DNA of 64,000 nucleotides, from contig JANXXI010000386.1 of assembly GCA_025350695.1 (NCBI GenBank), positions 85,437 to 149,436 of the forward strand. Direction: 5' to 3'. The notes under the pieces are model-generated. The model saw only the letters and a list, made by a program, of their open reading frames with translations, was not told the origin of the DNA and searched no databases. Shown here piece by piece: positions 52,355-61,204 of this stretch; within the stretch, counting starts at the first letter, position 1, and every line of letters begins with the position of its first letter. This stretch comes from Acidobacteriota bacterium (GTDB lineage Bacteria > Acidobacteriota > Terriglobia > Bryobacterales > Bryobacteraceae). Both the position numbers and the translations under genes were made by a program.

Positions 52355-53191
52355 TCACGAAACGACGAGGAGACTTACTTCCGGACGGCAATTGAGGCGA
52401 TATCCATGCACGGTTCCGACACCCCTGGTAACGTGAATCAAGCCATATTCATAGGGTAAGAGTCCCGCGACATATCGCTTGTCTTTAACCGGCGCATAGG
52501 GCGTCCCGTATTTGGGAATAATCAGCTGACCGCCATGCGTATGGCCACATAACATCAGATCCCAATCCTGGTCCAAAAACAATTCCTTCGAATCGGGGTT
52601 GTGGCTTAACAAAATTGTTGCCTCCGCCGGCCGCGGATCCGAAAAGGCGGCAATGGGGTCCACTTGTCGAATCCACAAGTCACCGACGCCTGCAAAGCGC
52701 ACAAGGGAGCCCCCTACGCTTAAGTATTCTGACCGGTTGTGAAGCAACCTGATACCACCACGCTCCAACAACGCAGTGACCTTCGTCTTTTGCCCGGGAG
52801 ATGGGTTCCAAGCGGCATCATGATTCCCCAACACACCAAAACAGGGAGCAATGCCGGAAAGCCAGCGAAGGGCTTTTTCGTAACCGGCCTCGTTATACCG
52901 TTCGCCTTGAGTAATGTAATCACCCGTCAAGCAAATTACATCTGGCTTTCCGGCTGCACCCATTTCAAAGGCGCTCTGAAGGAAAGGGGCCGAGATGAAT
53001 TCAGATGCGTGCAAGTCGGAAAGGTGCAAAACGCGTAGCGGACGATGAAGCGAAGCACCACGAAGTTTCACTTGTTTGGTGGTCAATTCAAGCCACCCAG
53101 GCTCAACGTAGCGGGCATAGCCCACTCCCGCCGTAACCCCGGTTACGCAACCCAATACGATTTGGCGCCTGGAAAATTTCACCATCTCCAT
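52355..53191 (-). CDS. Metallophosphoesterase, YaeI-like, exported or membrane-anchored
   Basis: The 278-residue protein starts with a Tat-like signal anchor (KFSRRQIVLGCVTGVTAGVGY) and carries the whole calcineurin-like metal motif set: LSDLHASEF, TGDYITQG, LGNHDAAW, LLSHNPDS and CGHTHGGQL. YaeI-type members cleave UDP-2,3-diacylglucosamine or other phosphodiesters at the membrane. It sits between the hydrolase and the TIM-barrel gene, all in one direction; the 61-base gap to the upstream gene allows co-transcription. Confidence 0.9.
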   Translation of the reverse strand: MEMVKFSRRQIVLGCVTGVTAGVGYARYVEPGWLELTTKQVKLRGASLHRPLRVLHLSDLHASEFISAPFLQSAFEMGAAGKPDVICLTGDYITQGERYNEAGYEKALRWLSGIAPCFGVLGNHDAAWNPSPGQKTKVTALLERGGIRLLHNRSEYLSVGGSLVRFAGVGDLWIRQVDPIAAFSDPRPAEATILLSHNPDSKELFLDQDWDLMLCGHTHGGQLIIPKYGTPYAPVKDKRYVAGLLPYEYGLIHVTRGVGTVHGYRLNCRPEVSLLVVS

Positions 53192-53252
53192 GGTATCAGG
53201 CCTGAATACTTCACAACGATTGTTAGTCCGGACTCATTCGAGTCCTAGTCGG

Positions 53253-54104
53253 CTAACTTGCCGCCTGCTTACAGTAGGCAAAACACTTCTTCATTTCCGC
53301 CACCGTGTCGGCGCCCTTATATTCGTATTCGATATTTGCGGGAATCTTGAACTTCTTATCTTTCAGCATTTGCAACACCGGCTTGATTGGAGTGTCTCCT
53401 TGGCCGAATTCAACATTGGCGCCTTGATCCTTCTTCCGGTCCTTGATGTGCAACGTCACAATGCGTTCATGATGCTTTGAAAGATAATCGACGGCGTCAA
53501 AATTCGCGGCCGTGAAGTGACCGATGTCCAGGTTCACGCAGATGTATTCCGACATGCCGGCCATGGCGGCGGCGAAATCTTCGGGGCGCGCGAATTCGTT
53601 TTCGTGGATGCGGGAATGGTTATGCATGCCGACTTTAATTTTCGCTTTCTTGGCAAAAGGGTCGATCCGCTTGGCAACGGTCACGGTGGCTGAAGCTGTG
53701 ATGATCTTGCACCCCAACGCTTTGGCGAATTCAAAGCCACGCTCAATCTCCCGATCCGTGAAATTGTCGCGGAAGCTATAGTTATAGGCGTAAATGGTCA
53801 CACCGGCGGCATCGGCCTTCTTCCGCAAATTCTCGAAATGAGATAGGGGTGCTTCCTCGCGCCACTTCTTCAATGCATCCGCCTTCATTGCTTGCGGCTC
53901 GGCATGGCCCTGCCACATTTCCATCTCACCCAAGCCGACTTCCTTCATGCCCTCCAGGCACTTGTCAAAGTCACGGTCACGAAAGCTGTAGGATTGTGCG
54001 CCGATCCAAACGCCGTTCGTCTTCGAGTTAATCTTCGCGGCGAAACCCGCGGATCCGGCAAGACCCGCGGTTAGCACTTGGCCAAATTTTCTTCTGTTCA
54101 ACAT
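53253..54104 (-). CDS. Exported sugar phosphate isomerase/epimerase (TIM barrel)
   Basis: The protein (283 residues) begins LNRRKFGQVLTAGLAGSAGFA, a twin-arginine signal, and continues as a TIM barrel with the metal-ligand segments ASATVTVAK, KIKVGMHNHSR, CVNLDIGHFTA, VTLHIKDRKK and NIEYEYKG. This matches the secreted branch of the xylose-isomerase-like family. The ATG at 54104 places RR close to the start; in-frame ATGs at 54119 and 54116 are also possible. It is divergent from the adjacent nuclease gene with a very short gap. It is the only one of three barrels in the window with an export signal. Confidence 0.85.
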   Translation of the reverse strand: MLNRRKFGQVLTAGLAGSAGFAAKINSKTNGVWIGAQSYSFRDRDFDKCLEGMKEVGLGEMEMWQGHAEPQAMKADALKKWREEAPLSHFENLRKKADAAGVTIYAYNYSFRDNFTDREIERGFEFAKALGCKIITASATVTVAKRIDPFAKKAKIKVGMHNHSRIHENEFARPEDFAAAMAGMSEYICVNLDIGHFTAANFDAVDYLSKHHERIVTLHIKDRKKDQGANVEFGQGDTPIKPVLQMLKDKKFKIPANIEYEYKGADTVAEMKKCFAYCKQAAS

Positions 54105-54147
54105 AGTTCTCGTCATCATATCACTGGGATCGCCTATCCTATAAGGG

Positions 54148-55551
54148 ATGAAGATCACATTTCGCGGTGCGGCTCAAACTGTTACGGGCTCTATGCATGA
54201 AGTCGAAACAAATGGCGCAAGGCTCTTGCTTGATTGCGGCCTGTTTCAAGGCAAACGAAGGGAAGCGAATGAAAGGAACAAAACCTTCCCTTGGCCCGGC
54301 TCGTCAGTGGAAGCAGTCTTGCTTTCGCACGCACACATTGATCACAGCGGCAACCTTCCGAACCTTGTGAAAAATGGCTTTTCAGGGCCGATTTACACTA
54401 CTTCAGCCACTGCGGACCTATGTAACGCGATGCTTCAAGATTCGGCATTCATTCAAGAAAAGGACGCCACGTTCATGAACCGTCGCGCGGCCCGGCGTAG
54501 GGGTATCGGCGTTGAAGACGGCCAAGCAGAGATTCAACCGCTCTACACAATTCAAGACGCGCTGGCCGCCATCGCACTGTTCCGGCGTGTCGATCTTCAC
54601 ACACCCACCGAGGTTTCCCGAGGGGTCACCTACACAACCTTCGAGGCCGGTCACATGTTGGGATCAACCGCCATGAAAATAGAAGCCGACGGAAAATGCC
54701 TCATCTTCTCTGGCGACGTCGGACGGAAGGGACTGCCCATCATTCACGATCCGGAAACGATGCCAACTGGCGATTACCTGATCATGGAAAGTACCTATGG
54801 TGACCGCCTTCACAAGGACGAAGGCGTAGTGCAAGACAAGTTGGCGGACATTATTAACCGTACAATCGCTCGCGGTGGGCGAATCATCGTGCCATCTTTT
54901 GCAGTCGGACGAGCCCAGCAGTTGGTTGTGCTGATTCACGAATTGTCGAAGAACGGCAGAATCCCGTCGATCCCGATCTTCGTGGATAGCCCGCTTGCAG
55001 TGAACGTCACGGAGGTATTCCGAAAGCATGAGGAACTATTCGACGAAGATATGCGCGCCGAGTTCCGCAAACCAATCGACCCCTTCGGATTTGGCAAGCT
55101 ACAGTATATTCGCTCCGTCGAAGAGTCCAAGGCATTGAACGATCTACGCGGTTCTTACCTGGTTATCGCTGCCAGCGGGATGTGCGAAGCTGGGCGCATT
55201 TTGCATCATCTGCGAAACGGAATCGGCGATCCTCGGAATACAGTGCTGATCACGGGCTTCCAGGCGGAGAACACTTTGGGGCGCAAGATACTTGACGGCG
55301 AACCGGAGGTGAATATCTTTGGCGAGCCGTCGCCCGTGCGCGCGGAAATCGCGCGCATCAATGAACTATCGGGCCATGCTGACCAAGGTGAATTACTGGC
55401 GTGGATGGAGCCTATCGTGACACCCCGGCTTAAGTCTGTTTTCCTGGTGCATGGAGAACCATTGCAGCAGGAGGCATTAAAAAAAGCGATTGAGGCGAGG
55501 TACAAGCTGCAAGTGATCATACCGAAACGGGGCGATTCGGTTACGTTGTAG
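54148..55551 (+). CDS. Metallo-beta-lactamase / beta-CASP nuclease (RNase J/CPSF-like)
   Basis: The 467-residue protein has a zinc site in the N-terminus (H61, H63, D65, H66 in SHAHIDHSG), then the beta-CASP insertion (AASGMCEAGRILHHL) and an RMMBL C-terminal motif (SGHADQGELLAWM). The architecture matches bacterial YSH1/CPSF-type ribonucleases, usually cytosolic and acting on RNA. The exact target is not known. The start lies 43 bases from the divergent isomerase gene. Confidence 0.9.
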   Translation: MKITFRGAAQTVTGSMHEVETNGARLLLDCGLFQGKRREANERNKTFPWPGSSVEAVLLSHAHIDHSGNLPNLVKNGFSGPIYTTSATADLCNAMLQDSAFIQEKDATFMNRRAARRRGIGVEDGQAEIQPLYTIQDALAAIALFRRVDLHTPTEVSRGVTYTTFEAGHMLGSTAMKIEADGKCLIFSGDVGRKGLPIIHDPETMPTGDYLIMESTYGDRLHKDEGVVQDKLADIINRTIARGGRIIVPSFAVGRAQQLVVLIHELSKNGRIPSIPIFVDSPLAVNVTEVFRKHEELFDEDMRAEFRKPIDPFGFGKLQYIRSVEESKALNDLRGSYLVIAASGMCEAGRILHHLRNGIGDPRNTVLITGFQAENTLGRKILDGEPEVNIFGEPSPVRAEIARINELSGHADQGELLAWMEPIVTPRLKSVFLVHGEPLQQEALKKAIEARYKLQVIIPKRGDSVTL

Positions 55552-55641
55552 CAAGCAGAGCACAACTGTGAAACCAACTCACGGATTGCGAGCGTAACCT
55601 GTTGATATGAAGATCGGCCACTGCCGTGCATACCGCATGGC

Positions 55642-56415
55642 ATGAAGCGATCCCAATTCATTTCTCTTGCAGCTCACATCTTTGTTATTTGTCTGCTGGT
55701 CTTCCCTCTGGGAAAGGTACCGGCCCCAAAACCTTCCCCCAGGGCCAGGGAAGTATTTCGATTGGTATTGCCTGCCTGGCCCAAAATCGAACAGACGGTA
55801 TTCGCAGGTGGCCGTGGCGGTGGGCCAGTACATCTGCGGCCTGCCAGCCAAGGACGTCTTCCCCGCATGGAGCCCAAACCCTTGCTTCCGCCAATGCCGC
55901 GGCCAGAGACCAACTCGAAGTTGGAAATAGAACCTGCTGTTGAACTAAGCGTCAAAGTGGAACAAGCTCTTCAGAAATTACCGCAGCTAGGTTCACCTTG
56001 GGCCACGCCCGGACCGCCTTCGGCGGGCAACGGGACGAAGGGCTACTTGGGAGATGGAGACGGCGGGCCGGTTGGACCGGGCAAAGGCAAAGGCCCTGTC
56101 GGTCCTGGCGATGGATCTGGGTTTCTCGAAGTAAGCAAATGCGGGCCTCCGGTGGGTCCCGTAATTCTGCACAAAGTGGAACCGGAATTTTCTGAAGATG
56201 CACGCAGAGCAAAACTACAGGGCGCAATTTTGATCAAGGCAATGGTTACCGAATCAGGAATGGTACGTGAGCCAACGGTGCAGCGTGGACTGGGTCTGGG
56301 CTTGGATGAAAAGGCGATTGAGGCAGTTTCTAAGTGGCGATTCAAGCCGGGCATGAAGAATTGCAGACCAACGGCAATGCCGGCATTTTTCGAGGTGAAT
56401 TTCAGACTACTGTAG
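55642..56415 (+). CDS. TonB-like energy transducer
   Basis: The 257-residue protein has an N-terminal membrane anchor (about 5-25), a proline/glycine-rich linker (about 26-165, with PKPLLPPMPRPETN and repeated GPGKG and GPGDG) and a C-terminal TonB domain (about 170-257, VEPEFSEDARRAKLQGAIL and VSKWRFKPG). Two cysteines in the TonB domain (C165 region and MKNC near 243) may form a disulphide. It would link an inner-membrane motor to an outer-membrane receptor, but no ExbB, ExbD or receptor gene is adjacent. Confidence 0.82.
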   Translation: MKRSQFISLAAHIFVICLLVFPLGKVPAPKPSPRAREVFRLVLPAWPKIEQTVFAGGRGGGPVHLRPASQGRLPRMEPKPLLPPMPRPETNSKLEIEPAVELSVKVEQALQKLPQLGSPWATPGPPSAGNGTKGYLGDGDGGPVGPGKGKGPVGPGDGSGFLEVSKCGPPVGPVILHKVEPEFSEDARRAKLQGAILIKAMVTESGMVREPTVQRGLGLGLDEKAIEAVSKWRFKPGMKNCRPTAMPAFFEVNFRLL

Positions 56416-56422
56416 CGTGGCC

Positions 56423-57709
56423 TTAGATCCGCGATGCTCTCAGCGCCAACCCTCGGGCGACTGACGTAAATTCGTTGCCCGCCTGAATCTTCCCGACGCC
56501 AAATCGCGATTCGAATATTTGTCTCACGGCGGGGACGAAAGAGGATCCGCCAGTGAGGAAGATCCTGTCAACGGAGGCGGCTGGAATTCTGGAGCTGGTA
56601 AGCAACCGGTCAACGCATCCTTCAATCGACCTTAGTTCGGGGCTGATCCAACCTTCAAAATCGGACCGCGCCACTTTCGCCCTGATCTCCACACCCGCCT
56701 GATCGAATTCGAAAGTAGCGCTCTCAAAGGCCGAAAGCTGCACTTTCAAAATCTGGACGGCCTTATGCAATTGAAAGCCAAGATCAGCCTCCACCAGATC
56801 GATCAACGCCTGAATCCGCTCAGGAGATACCGCTTGCACGCGAACACTTTCCAACATTCGCATCGTGTCCTTGTTGCGTAGTAACGACAAGTGATGCCAA
56901 CGCTCTAATTTGTTGTAGACCCAACTGGGCACGGGAAGCAACTTCTGGAAAGAACGAATCTCGGTGCCGAGTCCGAGCGCGGGCGAAACCAGATTGCGAA
57001 TGATCTTGGCGTCGAAGGCGTCGCCGGCCAGACCAACACCCTCGTTACCGAGCAAACTCTTGCCACGACGAGCCATCACCCGAAAGGTTGGACCAACGCG
57101 CAGCAAAGAAAAATCGCTAGTACCGCCGCCGAAGTCGCCGATCATTATTAGCTCGTCAGTTTCCAGCGTCGATTCGTAATGGTAGGCTGCCCCCATCGGC
57201 TCCAGCTCAAACACAACTCGCCCGAAGCCCGCTAGTTTCAACGCGTCGCGCAGTCGCCCTAGAGCGAATTCATCATCCGCGTCGGAATCGGAAGAAACGA
57301 AACGCACTGGGCGGCCCAATACAATGGTTCCGATTTTCGCACCGCACTGCTTTTCCGCCTCTGCTTTTATGTCTCGCAAAATCGCCGCGATCAGCTCCTC
57401 AAGAGAAAACGCCTTGTTGAAGATCTCTGTCGACACAAAGGTTTTTGACCCAAGGAAAGACTTCAGAGATTGAATCAGCCTGCCTTTCGTTTCAGCAGAC
57501 AGATAGCGATCCATTCCCACTGGGCCGCTGTAACTCTTAATGGTGGATCGCCCGGCGACTTTTTCCATTTCCAAATACAGAAGGGAGCGATAGGATTCCG
57601 TCAACCCGTTCATCGATGGGAAACTGGCGAGTTGCGGCACACCATCAGGGCCGAGCCAGGCAATGGAGCTGTTGGTAGTGCCGAAGTCTAAACCGAAGCT
57701 TACGCTCAT
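56423..57709 (-). CDS. YegD-like Hsp70-family protein
   Basis: The 428-residue protein has the Hsp70 ATPase motifs: phosphate loop GLDFGTTNSSIAWLG at the start, GDFGGGTSDFSLLRV (about 190-205), and LTGGSSFVPAVRQ near 395-407. It lacks the classical peptide-binding domain, ending soon after the ATPase, which fits the YegD/DnaK-like branch of about 450 residues. The cellular role of that branch is poorly known. It is convergent with the TonB gene (7 bases between stops) and divergent from the cytochrome/PQQ gene. Confidence 0.88.
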   Translation of the reverse strand: MSVSFGLDFGTTNSSIAWLGPDGVPQLASFPSMNGLTESYRSLLYLEMEKVAGRSTIKSYSGPVGMDRYLSAETKGRLIQSLKSFLGSKTFVSTEIFNKAFSLEELIAAILRDIKAEAEKQCGAKIGTIVLGRPVRFVSSDSDADDEFALGRLRDALKLAGFGRVVFELEPMGAAYHYESTLETDELIMIGDFGGGTSDFSLLRVGPTFRVMARRGKSLLGNEGVGLAGDAFDAKIIRNLVSPALGLGTEIRSFQKLLPVPSWVYNKLERWHHLSLLRNKDTMRMLESVRVQAVSPERIQALIDLVEADLGFQLHKAVQILKVQLSAFESATFEFDQAGVEIRAKVARSDFEGWISPELRSIEGCVDRLLTSSRIPAASVDRIFLTGGSSFVPAVRQIFESRFGVGKIQAGNEFTSVARGLALRASRI

Positions 57710-57864
57710 GGGGTGGGGATGGGCCTTTGGGCACAGGCTGAGCCTGGCCGGTCGTCTTGGGGGATCATTGGGAAACAGTTTTGTTACGAATGGACAGAGG
57801 GTCTAACGCAGATAGTTTTAGTATGACAGTTTGAACGAGACTTCGGGCATGGTAGGATTCTGTC

Positions 57865-59646
57865 GTGAGACTGATTCTTGCGTTTATTCCAATAACTCTT
57901 TTCGCTGCCGCCGAAGACGCGCCGGTCTTGTTTGAAAAGCATTGCCAAACCTGCCACCAACCGGAACACGTCACCAGAGCGCCGTTGCCTGAAGCGCTTA
58001 AGTCTAAGCCCGCTCGCACCGTCCTAGCTGCTTTGGAAACAGGCTCCATGAAAGCACAGGCCTCACAATTGACGGCCGAGCAGCGATTGCTGCTAGCCAA
58101 TTACCTAGGTAGTCCGGACGGGACCAAACTCAGTATGACCGGCTACTGTCCGGATAATTTTCCCGCCCTCACGGATTCTACTTTCTGGAATGGTTGGGGA
58201 GTGGATGCACGCAACACGAGATTTCAACCTCAGGCTCAAGCGAAGCTGTCGCCCAAGGACATCCCAAAATTGAAGCTGAAGTGGGCCTTCGGCTTTCCAC
58301 AATCGAGCACCGTGTACGGACAACCGGCATTGGTGGCCGGCAAGCTTTATTTTGGCAGCGATAACGGCATGGTCTATTCGGTGAATGCTCAGACGGGCTG
58401 TATTTATTGGACCTTCCAAGCTGGGGCCACCGTTCGAACGGCAATCACCGTCGCCGGAACAACGCATAATCGCTACGTGGCCTACTTCGCCGATACGCAA
58501 GCCACTGTCTACGCCGTTGATGCGGTAACGGCCAAACTTTTGTGGAAAACGAAAGTGGACGAACACCGTTTAGCGCGAGTAACCGGAGCGCCACAACTCA
58601 ACGAGGATCGGCTGTTTGTGCCCGTATCTAGCACCGAGGAGGTTTCCCCCGCCAATCCGAAATATGAATGTTGCACTTTCCGGGGCAGCGTGGTGGCGCT
58701 TGAGTTGGAAAAAGGTAAGGTGCTGTGGAAGACCTATATGATTCCCGACGAACCGAAGCCCGGAAAGAAAAATGCGGCTGGAACCCAGTTGCATGGACCC
58801 TCCGGCGCGGCAGTTTGGTCATCGCCGACTCTCGACGTAAAACGCAAGGCGCTCTACGTCGGCACCGGAAATGGCTACTCAGATCCGGATACTTCTTATT
58901 CTGACGCGGTCCACGCGTTAGATATGAGAACCGGGGAACGGCTGTGGGTCAAGCAGTTCACTAAAGGCGATGGCTGGAATTTTTCGTGCGTAAATCCGAA
59001 CAAGTCCAGTTGCCCAGATGTTTCCGGACCAGACGTGGATATTGGCGCGGCTCCGATTTTGGCGCGCACCTCAGCAGGAAAGGAATTGTTAGTGGTTGGT
59101 CAAAAATCAGGTGTGGCGCACGCCCTCGATCCTGATTCGAAAGGGACTATCCTGTGGCAGACGCGAATAGGCAGAGGTGGCTCGCTGGGCGGTATTCAAT
59201 GGGGTATGGCGTCATCCGCCGAACATCTTTACGTGGCGTTGAGTGATCGGACTCCTGGCAAACCGGAACAAGAAGGTGGCATGTTTGCCTTGAAACTGGA
59301 GACCGGCGAAAAAGCTTGGAGTACCGCCGCCCCTGAACCAGACTGCAAAGGAACCCCTAATTGCAGCGCGGCGCAGATGTCCCCAGTCACTGCGATGGAC
59401 GGAATTGTCCTTTCCGGCTCCATGGATGGGCATTTGCGGGCCTATGATGCGGCATCCGGCAAGATCGTCTGGGATTATCCCACCAGGCGCGAATTTGAAA
59501 CAGTGAATGGAGTAAAGGCCAAAGGCGGCTCCATCGGCGGCTCTTCAGGGCCAGTGGTAGCTGGTGGAATGATTTACGTAACAAGTGGCTACGGTGCGCT
59601 CTCGGGCATATCGGGAAATGTACTTTTGGCTTTTGGGCTGGACTGA
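57865..59646 (+). CDS. Cytochrome c / PQQ-type beta-propeller dehydrogenase
   Basis: The 593-residue protein starts with a signal peptide (RLILAFIPITLFAAAE), an N-terminal haem motif C27-x2-C30-H31 (HCQTCHQPE), then a PQQ-dependent alcohol-dehydrogenase-like propeller with repeated blades (GKLYFGSDNGMVYSVNA; ALYVGTGNGYSD; LRAYDAASGKIVWDY). The layout resembles polyvinyl-alcohol dehydrogenase (cytochrome) proteins. The start is a GTG. It would oxidise a primary or secondary alcohol in the periplasm and pass electrons to the haem. It converges with the EpsI gene, three bases apart. Confidence 0.88.
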   Translation: MRLILAFIPITLFAAAEDAPVLFEKHCQTCHQPEHVTRAPLPEALKSKPARTVLAALETGSMKAQASQLTAEQRLLLANYLGSPDGTKLSMTGYCPDNFPALTDSTFWNGWGVDARNTRFQPQAQAKLSPKDIPKLKLKWAFGFPQSSTVYGQPALVAGKLYFGSDNGMVYSVNAQTGCIYWTFQAGATVRTAITVAGTTHNRYVAYFADTQATVYAVDAVTAKLLWKTKVDEHRLARVTGAPQLNEDRLFVPVSSTEEVSPANPKYECCTFRGSVVALELEKGKVLWKTYMIPDEPKPGKKNAAGTQLHGPSGAAVWSSPTLDVKRKALYVGTGNGYSDPDTSYSDAVHALDMRTGERLWVKQFTKGDGWNFSCVNPNKSSCPDVSGPDVDIGAAPILARTSAGKELLVVGQKSGVAHALDPDSKGTILWQTRIGRGGSLGGIQWGMASSAEHLYVALSDRTPGKPEQEGGMFALKLETGEKAWSTAAPEPDCKGTPNCSAAQMSPVTAMDGIVLSGSMDGHLRAYDAASGKIVWDYPTRREFETVNGVKAKGGSIGGSSGPVVAGGMIYVTSGYGALSGISGNVLLAFGLD

Positions 59647-59649
59647 AAG

Positions 59650-60297
59650 CTATTGGGGAAGCTGCTTGGCCAATGCCGGGTAAACGTCGCGCGTGAACTG
59701 CAAGGCATTTCTATTTGCAAGCTCGCTGTTACCGCCAACAACCTGCGTAATTACACGAACTAAACTTGTGTCGGTTCTGTTATAGCGAATTGCGTCTGCC
59801 ATCACAAACACCTTTGCTTTGTACTCACTGGCAATTGTCCGTTGGCGTGACTGATACCAATACAAAACCACGCTCCTCACGTCTCCTTTCTGCACTGTAT
59901 AGCGATTGGCTTCGATGGGAGCAAATCCTGGAACATCGACCGTTATTCGGTCGCTGGATTCCTCGACCCAACCGTTCCCAGGTAAGCAGTTCTTAGGAGA
60001 ATGGGGAGCAATTCCACTTCGTTGGGATTGGAAGTAGGCGATGTATAGATTTGCTAGGGAGTTGTCTTTGACATAATCCCGAACCAAATAGTCAGTGGCT
60101 TTCAATACTTTTTGCACTTCCTCTTCCATGGGATAGTCTTTTCGCATTTCCCATCCAGCAATCGAGTTCGGGAAATCTTTCAGCGCAAAAGCTTTGGGCG
60201 CATTTTCCTTTCGACGATCGATGGCAAATGAGCCAAAGGCCTGAACGGCAAGTAGAATGGTAACGAGTATTGCAAAGCGGCCTTTAAGAAAGTTCAT
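59650..60297 (-). CDS. epsI: Exosortase-associated protein EpsI
   Basis: The 215-residue protein has an N-terminal membrane segment (about 7-25) and the EpsI (DUF3485) core: FPNSIAGWEMRKDYPMEEEV, LANLYIAYFQSQRSGIAPHSPKNCLPGNGW, and VVLYWYQSRQRTIASEYKAK. EpsI proteins accompany exosortases in extracellular polysaccharide and PEP-CTERM protein sorting systems. The gene is 25 bases downstream of the exosortase gene, the usual order. Confidence 0.92.
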   Translation of the reverse strand: MNFLKGRFAILVTILLAVQAFGSFAIDRRKENAPKAFALKDFPNSIAGWEMRKDYPMEEEVQKVLKATDYLVRDYVKDNSLANLYIAYFQSQRSGIAPHSPKNCLPGNGWVEESSDRITVDVPGFAPIEANRYTVQKGDVRSVVLYWYQSRQRTIASEYKAKVFVMADAIRYNRTDTSLVRVITQVVGGNSELANRNALQFTRDVYPALAKQLPQ

Positions 60298-60322
60298 CTT
60301 GGGGATAATCCAATCAGTGATA

Positions 60323-61180
60323 TCAGGCGTGACTCTCGCGCCAGTTTAAGAAACGGCTCAACAGCAAGTGGCACATAGCTAACAAAAGACCGGCGATCAT
60401 GAATACAACCCAACCTTCCACTTCATGATAGAAGCCGCGAGCGAGCTCCGGACTTACCTTCTCACTCAGAATTCCTGTAATTGCAACGCGGCCAGCGTTA
60501 GCAATAATTGCAATTGGAATGGTGGCGGCCAAAAGGTACCACCGCATCGCCGGTCGCTTGTCGAAAAAGTAGGCGTACACCAAGGAAAGGAATGTGAGGG
60601 AGAGAAGAGACCGGATTCCGCTGCATGCTTCCACAACCGAAAGCGTCTGGCTGGCCAAAGTGAGGACATTTCCATCACGATTCACCGGAATATCCAAGAA
60701 GAGCAATACGTTTTCCGCCACACTGCTGGCAAACAATTGAAGAGGAAACGTGATTCGGTTATAGACGATAGCGGGAATCGGAATCATGAAAATCAAAAGA
60801 CATAACGGGAAGGCCAGAGCGCGCAATAACCTCCACCCGCCGATAGCCAGAACCAAGCCTACAAGTGAGATCAACAACGCCGACCGCTGTACGAAGTACT
60901 CGGCCCCTAGAGCCCCAAGGTAGAGCTGAACCATTCCCCAAATCATCAATACGATTCCGAATGTAGAGGGCTCTGGCTTAATATTAAGAATCTTTTCCCG
61001 ACTATCCCAAGCAACGTAAGCCGCCACAAGCGGTACGAAGAAAGCATGCCCCATGTCCTCATCGTAGTTCCATTGCTTGACCAAGCCGATTACCACGGGT
61101 AGGTAGGCAAGGATCAAAAACACCGAGAACCAGCCAATCGCTTTCCAGGGTGGGTTCAGACTCGTTACAGATTCACTCAT
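60323..61180 (-). CDS. Exosortase (EpsH/Xrt family)
   Basis: The 285-residue protein has about eight membrane segments and the exosortase catalytic set: C186 in VVEACSGIRS, R231 in NAGRVAITG and H252 in GFYHEVEGW. Exosortases cleave C-terminal PEP-CTERM-type signals of exported proteins. I find no PEP-CTERM protein gene in the window. The exosortase starts 25 bases upstream of its EpsI partner and follows the Rsm22-like gene in the same direction. Confidence 0.95.
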   Translation of the reverse strand: MSESVTSLNPPWKAIGWFSVFLILAYLPVVIGLVKQWNYDEDMGHAFFVPLVAAYVAWDSREKILNIKPEPSTFGIVLMIWGMVQLYLGALGAEYFVQRSALLISLVGLVLAIGGWRLLRALAFPLCLLIFMIPIPAIVYNRITFPLQLFASSVAENVLLFLDIPVNRDGNVLTLASQTLSVVEACSGIRSLLSLTFLSLVYAYFFDKRPAMRWYLLAATIPIAIIANAGRVAITGILSEKVSPELARGFYHEVEGWVVFMIAGLLLAMCHLLLSRFLNWRESHA

Positions 61181-61204
61181 TTTAACTTTCTTTTAAATTA
61201 TACC

